NCBI GenBank assembly: GCA_035644895.1
Contig: DASQNQ010000381.1
Location: 1-31,792 of the forward strand
Source of the DNA: Falsiroseomonas sp035644895
GTDB lineage: Bacteria; Pseudomonadota; Alphaproteobacteria; Acetobacterales; Acetobacteraceae
Direction of reading: 5' to 3'
DNA: 31,792 nucleotides
A program made the position numbers and the translations under genes. Under the pieces are notes generated by a model. That model was not told the origin of the DNA and ran no database searches. It saw only the letters and a list, made by a program, of their open reading frames with translations. Positions 27,196 through 31,792 of the stretch are shown piece by piece. Positions within the stretch are counted from its first letter, which is position 1, and every line of letters begins with the position of its first letter.

Positions 27196-27917
27196 CGCAG
27201 CATCTCCCGCGCACGCTCCAGGTCCTCGGGCGTGTCCACGCCCAGTGGCACGTCCTCGACCGCGACCGCGTCGATGCGCAACCCGGCCTCCAGCGCCCGC
27301 AGCTGCTCCAGCCGCTCCCGCCGCTCGAGGCCCGAGGGGGGCAGCGCGACGAAGCGCGCCAGCGCCGCCCGGCGCCAGGCATAGAGGCCGATGTGGTGCC
27401 AGAGCGGCCCGTCCCCCCAGGGTGCGGTCGCGCGGGTGAAGTACAGGCAGCGGAACCGTCCCGGCGCCAGCTCCGCGCCCACCATCTTCACGACGGAGGG
27501 CGCATGGCGCTCCTCCTCCCGCCGGATCTCGGCGACGAGGGTCGCGATGTCGACGGCCGGGTCCATCAGCGGCACGAGGGCTGCGCGGATGGTGGCCGGC
27601 GCGATGGTGGGCAGGTCGCCCTGCACGTTCACCACCGCGTCGTGCAGCCCGGTGGGGTCGAGGGCCGAGACGGCCTCATGGATGCGGTCCGAGCCGGAGG
27701 GGTGGTCCCCGCGGGTCATCTGCACCCGGCCGCCGGCGCGGCCCACGGCCTCCGCCACCTCCGGGCTGTCGGTCGCCACGACCACCTCCCCGATCGCGGC
27801 CTCCATGGCGCGGCGCCAGACATGGACGATCATCGGCTCGCCCCGGATGTCGGCCAGCGGCTTGCCCGGCAGGCGGGTGGCCGACATGCGGGCGGGGATC
27901 AGGACGATGGGGCGCAC
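27192..27917 (-). CDS. kdsB: CMP-Kdo synthetase
   Basis: A 241-residue cytidylyltransferase that activates Kdo with CTP for transfer to lipid A. The N-terminal nucleotide-binding motif IPARMSATRLPGKPLADIRG is canonical. VATDSPEVAEAV, TRGDHPSGSDRIHEAVSAL and VVNVQGDLPTI are further family blocks, and VDTPEDLERAREML closes the protein. It starts four bases after the kdsA stop and overlaps kdsD. Confidence 0.96.
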   Translation of the reverse strand: MRPIVLIPARMSATRLPGKPLADIRGEPMIVHVWRRAMEAAIGEVVVATDSPEVAEAVGRAGGRVQMTRGDHPSGSDRIHEAVSALDPTGLHDAVVNVQGDLPTIAPATIRAALVPLMDPAVDIATLVAEIRREEERHAPSVVKMVGAELAPGRFRCLYFTRATAPWGDGPLWHHIGLYAWRRAALARFVALPPSGLERRERLEQLRALEAGLRIDAVAVEDVPLGVDTPEDLERAREMLR

Positions 27918-27921
27918 CGGC

Positions 27922-28773
27922 CTAGAAGCCCTTCACCAGCGCGTCGATCGCCAGCAGGCGGCGCAGCAGCGCCTCGAACTCGCGCAGCGGGACCATGTTC
28001 GGCCCGTCCGAGGGGGCGCGGTCCGGGTCCTCGTGCGTCTCGATGAACAGGCCGGCGACGCCGACGGCCGCCGCGGCGCGGGCCAGCGTCTCCACGAACT
28101 CCCGCTGCCCGCCGGAGGAGGTGCCCTGCCCGCCCGGCTGCTGGACGGAATGCGTCGCGTCGAACACCACGGGCAGGCCCGTGTCGCGCGCCATGATGGG
28201 CAGGGCGCGCATGTCGGAGACAAGGGTGTTGTAGCCGAAGGAGGCCCCGCGCTCGGTGAGCAGGACGCGGGGGTTGCCGGCGCCGGTGACCTTGGCGGCG
28301 ACGTTCCGCATGTCCCAGGGCGCCAGGAACTGGCCCTTCTTCACGTTCACCGCCCGGCCGGTGGCGGCGGCAGCCAGCAGCAGGTCCGTCTGACGGCACA
28401 GAAAGGCCGGGATCTGCAGCACGTCCACAGCCTCCGCCACCGGGGCGCACTGGGCGGCGTCATGCACATCGGTCAGGACCGGCAGGCCCAGGCTCTCGCG
28501 GATCTCGGCGAAGACGGGCAGCGCCGCCGCCATGCCGAGGCCGCGTGCGGCGGTGGCGGAGGTGCGGTTTGCCTTGTCGAAGCTCGTCTTGAAGACGAGG
28601 CCGAGGCCGAGGCGGCCGGCGATCTCGCGCAGCGCGGCCGCGGTCTCCAGCGCATGGGCGCGGGATTCCATCTGGCACGGGCCGGCGATGACGGAGAGGG
28701 GCAGGTTGTTGCCGAAGCGGACGGGGCCGATCTCGACGATGCTCTGGGCGGGTGCCATCTGGGCGGGGCTCAT
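27922..28773 (-). CDS. kdsA: Kdo-8-phosphate synthase
   Basis: A 283-residue aldolase-like enzyme that joins phosphoenolpyruvate and arabinose-5-phosphate. Seen in order: IAGPCQMESRAHALE (Cys33), KTSFDKANRTS, LTDVHDAAQCAPVAEAVDVL, NVKKGQFLAPWDM, LTERGASFGYNTLVSDMRAL and FDATHSVQQPGG. The Cys in AGPC, where the E. coli enzyme has Asn, marks the metal-dependent class; this rests on known family correlation. ATG 28773 is preferred; ATG 28758 is an alternative. It begins 58 bases after tRNA-Leu with no obvious terminator between, so tRNA and kds genes may share a transcript. Confidence 0.96.
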   Translation of the reverse strand: MSPAQMAPAQSIVEIGPVRFGNNLPLSVIAGPCQMESRAHALETAAALREIAGRLGLGLVFKTSFDKANRTSATAARGLGMAAALPVFAEIRESLGLPVLTDVHDAAQCAPVAEAVDVLQIPAFLCRQTDLLLAAAATGRAVNVKKGQFLAPWDMRNVAAKVTGAGNPRVLLTERGASFGYNTLVSDMRALPIMARDTGLPVVFDATHSVQQPGGQGTSSGGQREFVETLARAAAAVGVAGLFIETHEDPDRAPSDGPNMVPLREFEALLRRLLAIDALVKGF

Positions 28774-28831
28774 GGGCGCCCGGTTATCACGGATGAGGCG
28801 AAACGCCACGCGCTGACGCGCAAGGCGGGCA

Positions 28832-28913
28832 TGCGGGCGGAGGGACTCGAACCCCCATGGCTTGCGCCACTGGAACCTAAATCCAGCGTGTCTACCAATT
28901 CCACCACGCCCGC
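28832..28913 (-). tRNA. tRNA-Leu (anticodon TAG)
   Basis: An 82-base tRNA without encoded CCA: acceptor GCGGGCG/CGCCCGC, D arm GTGGAATTGGTAGACAC, anticodon stem CTGGA/TCCAG with loop TTTAGGT (TAG), long variable arm TGGCGCAAGCCAT as expected of a type II tRNA, T arm GGGGG-TTCGAGT-CCCTC, discriminator A. Confidence 0.96.
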
Positions 28914-28923
28914 GTGGTGCCTG

Positions 28924-28952
28924 CGCTTACCCCGCCCCTGCCCGGCCGCCAA
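28924..28952 (-). promoter_or_regulatory. Candidate promoter for tRNA-Leu
   Basis: On the minus strand TTGGCG (28952-28947) and TAAGCG (28929-28924) are 17 bases apart, with the expected start a few bases before the tRNA 5' end. The spacer contains GGGCAGGGG, which also occurs in the tRNA-Asp promoter spacer. The boxes are imperfect. Confidence 0.4.
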
Positions 28953-28958
28953 GCCGGT

Positions 28959-31340
28959 TCAGGGAAGCAGCGCCTGCGCGCAGGCGTCCAGGATCGCCGA
29001 GGCGTCGAGGCCATACTCGCCATAGAGCGCCGGGATGTCCCCTGCCTGCCCGAAGTGGTCCACACCGAGAGGGACGACGCGCTGCCCCCGCACGGCGCCC
29101 AGCCAGGCATGCGCGGCCGGGTGCCCGTCGAGGACCGAGACGATCGCCGCGTCGGGGGCGAGCGGGGCGAGCAGCCCCTCCACATGGCTCTGCACCCGGC
29201 TGCCGGAACGCGCGGCGCGGCGTGCCCGCAGCCACTCGGCATGCAGCCGGTCCGGGCTGGTGATGGCGAGCAACCCGGCCTCCGGCACCTCCTCCCGCAG
29301 CTGCTCGAAGGCCTCGAAGGCCTCGGGCGCGACCGGTCCCTGATAGGCAAGGACAAGGCGAGCGCCGGGCACCGGCGGGTGGACCCAGTAGGCGCCGGCC
29401 ACCACGGCGGCCGGGTCCAGCGCACGCTCGGGCTGCGCCAGGGCCCGGGTGGACAGCCGGAGCCAGGCGGAGGATCCGTCCGGCGCCTGCATGTGCGCGA
29501 AGGCCCAGCGCATCAGGATGGCAAGCTCGTCGGCGAAGGCTGGCTCGAAGGCCGCCAGCCGGTCCTGCGCCATGCCGATCAGCGGCGTGTTGGCGGACTG
29601 ATGCTGCCCACCCTCCGGCGCCAGCGTCAGGCCCGAGGGCGTCGAGACGAGCAGGAAGCGCGCGTCCTGGTAGCAGCCGTAGATCAGCGCATCGAGGCCG
29701 CGGTTCACGAACGGGTCGTAGACCGTCCCGATCGGCAGCAGCCGCGCGCCGTACAGCGAATGGGACAGGCCGAGGGCGCCGAGGAGCAGGAAGAGGTTCT
29801 GCTCGGCGATGCCGAGCTCGATGTGCTGCCCCTCCGGGCTCATGCCCCAGCGCTGGGCGGAGGCAAGCTTTGCATCGCGGAACACGTCGTTCTTAAGATG
29901 GCGGTCGAAGATCCCCCGCCGGTTCACCCAGGGGCCCAGGTTGGTCGAGACGGTGACGTCCGGGCTGGTGGTGACGATGCGGGAGGCGAGCGCCGCCGCC
30001 TCGCCCTGCCCGCGGCCGATCTCGGCCAGGATCTCCCCGAATGCGGCCTGGGTAGAGAGTTTCCGCCCCGGTGCGACGCGTGGCACAGGCAGGCTGGACG
30101 GCACCGGCACGGCGGGGGCCTGAAGCATTCGCCCCTCCGGCGCCAGGGGCCGTGCGAAGGGCACGGCGTCGAGGAACGCGCGCAGCTCCGCCTCCGCGAT
30201 TCCGAGACCCTCGAAGGGGTCCAGCTCATGCCCGTCCCGGATGCCCATGGCCTGCCTGAAGCCGGCCATCTGCTCCTTGGTCATCAGCCCGGCATGGTTG
30301 TCCTTGTGCCCGGCGAAGGGCAGGCCCATGCCCTTGATGGTGTAGGCGATGAAGCAGGTGGGCTGGTCGCCCGCTGCGGCCTGGGCGCGGAAGGCCTCGG
30401 TCAGCGTCTCGATGTCGTGGCCGCCGAGGTTGGTCATCAGCGCGGCCAGTTCGTCGTCCGACAGCGGGTCGATGATGGCCCGGACGCCCGGCACGCGGCC
30501 GAGATCGGACAGCACCGCGTTCCGCCAGGCCGCGCCGCCCTGGAAGGTCAGCGCGGAGTAGAGGGAGTTCGGGCAGTCGTCGATCCAGCGGCGCAGCGCG
30601 TCGCCCTCGGGGCGGGCGAAGGCGGCCTCCAGCTTCCGGCCGTATTTCAGCGTGACGACGTTCCAGCCCATGTCGCGGAACAGCCCCTCGATCCGGCCGA
30701 AGAGGCGGTCTGGCACGACGCTGTCGAGGCTCTGGCGGTTGTAGTCCACCACCCACCAGACGTTCCGGATGTCGTGCTTCCAGCCCTCGAGCAGGGCTTC
30801 GTAGATGTTGCCCTCGTCGAGTTCGGCATCGCCTACGATGGCCACGTGCCGCCCCCGCGGCACGTCGGGCCGGCCCAGGCCGTGCAGGTGGACGTAGTCC
30901 TGCACCAAGCTGCCGAACGAAGTGAGCGCCACGCCGAGACCCACTGATCCTGTTGAGAAATCCACCTCCGCGCCGTCCTTGACCCGCGATGGATAGGGCT
31001 GCACCCCGCCGAACTCCCGCAGCGTGGTCAGCCTGTCGCGCGACTGCCGGCCGAGCAGGTAGTTGATGGCGTGGAACACCGGCCCGGCATGGGGCTTCAC
31101 CGCCACCCTGTCCTCGGGCCGCAGGATCTCGAAGTAGAGCGCCGCCAGGATGGAGACGGAGGAGGCGCAGGAGGCCTGGTGCCCGCCCACCTTCAGCCCG
31201 TCCCGGTTCGGGCGGATGTGGTTGGCGTGGTGGATCATCCAGGAGGAAAGCCAGAGCAACTTCCTCTCCAGTGCATGCAGGATCTCCAGCCGCCGGGCCT
31301 CGGTCGGCTGCCCGGCCCTGATCGGCTGCTGAGCTGTCAT
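28959..31340 (-). CDS. AceE/transketolase-like thiamine-diphosphate E1 enzyme
   Basis: A 793-residue ThDP enzyme resembling the homodimeric pyruvate dehydrogenase E1 (AceE/MdeB type), but about 100 residues shorter. N-terminal domain: GLKVGGHQASCASSVSIL (48-65), KPHAGPVFHAINYLLGR (82-98) and the ThDP/Mg motif GDAELDEGNIYEALLEG (170-186) with N201 in VVDYNRQSLD; most AceE proteins have GDGE here. KGMGLPFAGHKDNH follows. Middle (pyrimidine) domain: HIELGIAEQNLFLLLGALGL with the catalytic Glu, and TLAPEGGQHQSANTPLIGM. C-terminal transketolase-like domain: VPLGVDHFGQAGDIPALYGE. No E2, E3 or lipoyl gene is adjacent, and the N-terminal E2-binding region of AceE looks missing. Substrate unknown: pyruvate, 2-oxobutyrate or a sugar phosphate are possible. 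Confidence 0.85.
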   Translation of the reverse strand: MTAQQPIRAGQPTEARRLEILHALERKLLWLSSWMIHHANHIRPNRDGLKVGGHQASCASSVSILAALYFEILRPEDRVAVKPHAGPVFHAINYLLGRQSRDRLTTLREFGGVQPYPSRVKDGAEVDFSTGSVGLGVALTSFGSLVQDYVHLHGLGRPDVPRGRHVAIVGDAELDEGNIYEALLEGWKHDIRNVWWVVDYNRQSLDSVVPDRLFGRIEGLFRDMGWNVVTLKYGRKLEAAFARPEGDALRRWIDDCPNSLYSALTFQGGAAWRNAVLSDLGRVPGVRAIIDPLSDDELAALMTNLGGHDIETLTEAFRAQAAAGDQPTCFIAYTIKGMGLPFAGHKDNHAGLMTKEQMAGFRQAMGIRDGHELDPFEGLGIAEAELRAFLDAVPFARPLAPEGRMLQAPAVPVPSSLPVPRVAPGRKLSTQAAFGEILAEIGRGQGEAAALASRIVTTSPDVTVSTNLGPWVNRRGIFDRHLKNDVFRDAKLASAQRWGMSPEGQHIELGIAEQNLFLLLGALGLSHSLYGARLLPIGTVYDPFVNRGLDALIYGCYQDARFLLVSTPSGLTLAPEGGQHQSANTPLIGMAQDRLAAFEPAFADELAILMRWAFAHMQAPDGSSAWLRLSTRALAQPERALDPAAVVAGAYWVHPPVPGARLVLAYQGPVAPEAFEAFEQLREEVPEAGLLAITSPDRLHAEWLRARRAARSGSRVQSHVEGLLAPLAPDAAIVSVLDGHPAAHAWLGAVRGQRVVPLGVDHFGQAGDIPALYGEYGLDASAILDACAQALLP

Positions 31341-31396
31341 CCTGCTGCTTCCTTCGTTTCCTGACCCTTGTCCGGCAGCTATAGCGCAGGCGCGCG

Positions 31397-31792
31397 TCAG
31401 ACGAAGCCCTTGGCCAGACGGCGCAGGGCGGAGGCGGCGGGCCGCTTGCCATCACCCACGTACGCCTCGTGGTTTTCCTCGATCCGCGTTGGATCGTAGA
31501 GATAGTTGACCATCAACCCGCGGCTCTCCCGGAAGCCCTTGTCGGAGGTGTCTGCCCGCCAGTTGAGCCGTTCCACCCGCGCGCCGTTGGAGAGGTGGAA
31601 GTGCGCCACCGGGTCGCGCGCCCGCCGCGCGCTGCCGGTCGCGTTCTCCGCAAGAAGGTAACGCGCGCAGGCTCGTATGAGAATCGGCTCAAGCAGCTTT
31701 GCAACCTTCTCGTCGCGGATCCAGTGCCGGCGGCCAAGCACCCGTCGCAGCGTCTCGGCCGGCGTCTCGGCCCCGGCCCGCTCGGGCGGGGC
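31397..31792 (-). CDS. Malonyl-CoA decarboxylase, C-terminal end
   Basis: The frame is open to the right edge, so only the last 131 residues are seen. CARYLLAE, ARDPVAHFHLSNGARVERLN, DTSDKGFRESRGLMVNYLYD and IEENHEAYVGDG are the conserved C-terminal blocks of malonyl-CoA decarboxylase (MatA/MLYCD family), including the histidine-containing HFHLSNGA stretch of the GNAT-like catalytic domain. The enzyme turns malonyl-CoA into acetyl-CoA. A GTG at 31741 is in frame but lies inside the protein. It lies 56 bases upstream of the E1-like gene and in the same orientation; co-transcription is possible. Confidence 0.9.
   Translation of the reverse strand, partial: APPERAGAETPAETLRRVLGRRHWIRDEKVAKLLEPILIRACARYLLAENATGSARRARDPVAHFHLSNGARVERLNWRADTSDKGFRESRGLMVNYLYDPTRIEENHEAYVGDGKRPAASALRRLAKGFV

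Overview
This is a compact, GC-rich, gene-dense chromosomal stretch from a Gram-negative alphaproteobacterium, most likely Rhodospirillales/Acetobacteraceae (Roseomonas-like). That placement is inferred from the GC content, an alphaproteobacterial-style gene order (nuoA-N, then birA-coaX-rnj-DUF1467-proS), Kdo/LPS genes and RNase J. All 27 protein genes, three tRNAs and one candidate small RNA lie on the minus strand, so transcription runs from high to low coordinates. The long open frames on the plus strand are shadows of these genes.

Layout in transcription order. (1) 31792-28959: the C-terminal end of malonyl-CoA decarboxylase, then a 793-residue stand-alone E1 (AceE/transketolase-like) thiamine-diphosphate enzyme. 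(2) 28952-26146: a possible promoter, tRNA-Leu(UAG), then kdsA-kdsB-kdsD for Kdo synthesis, closed by a strong hairpin. (3) 26078-19899: a proteostasis block of tig, clpP, clpX and lon, with a likely heat-shock (RpoH-type) promoter before lon. (4) 19893-19571: hairpin, tRNA-Val(UAC), hairpin, a good sigma-70 promoter, tRNA-Asp(GUC) and a terminator. (5) 19386-4959: a complete 14-gene nuoABCDEFGHIJKLMN operon for respiratory complex I, with many overlapping stop/start junctions. (6) 4962-1445: birA, coaX, rnj and a DUF1467 membrane protein, continuing the nuo transcription unit. (7) 1322-1221: a candidate sRNA with an anti-Shine-Dalgarno motif and its own terminator, in the 400-base gap before proS, which starts at 1043 and runs off the left edge.

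The content is essentially core genome: energy conservation, biotin and CoA cofactors, RNA decay, protein folding and degradation, and outer-membrane Kdo supply. I see no insertion sequences, phage genes, CRISPR arrays, toxin-antitoxin or defence modules, and no clear previously undescribed multi-gene system. The items most worth a second look are the candidate sRNA near 1222-1322, the stand-alone E1-like enzyme at 28959-31340, the promoter/hairpin architecture around the tRNAs, and the RpoH-type promoter of lon.
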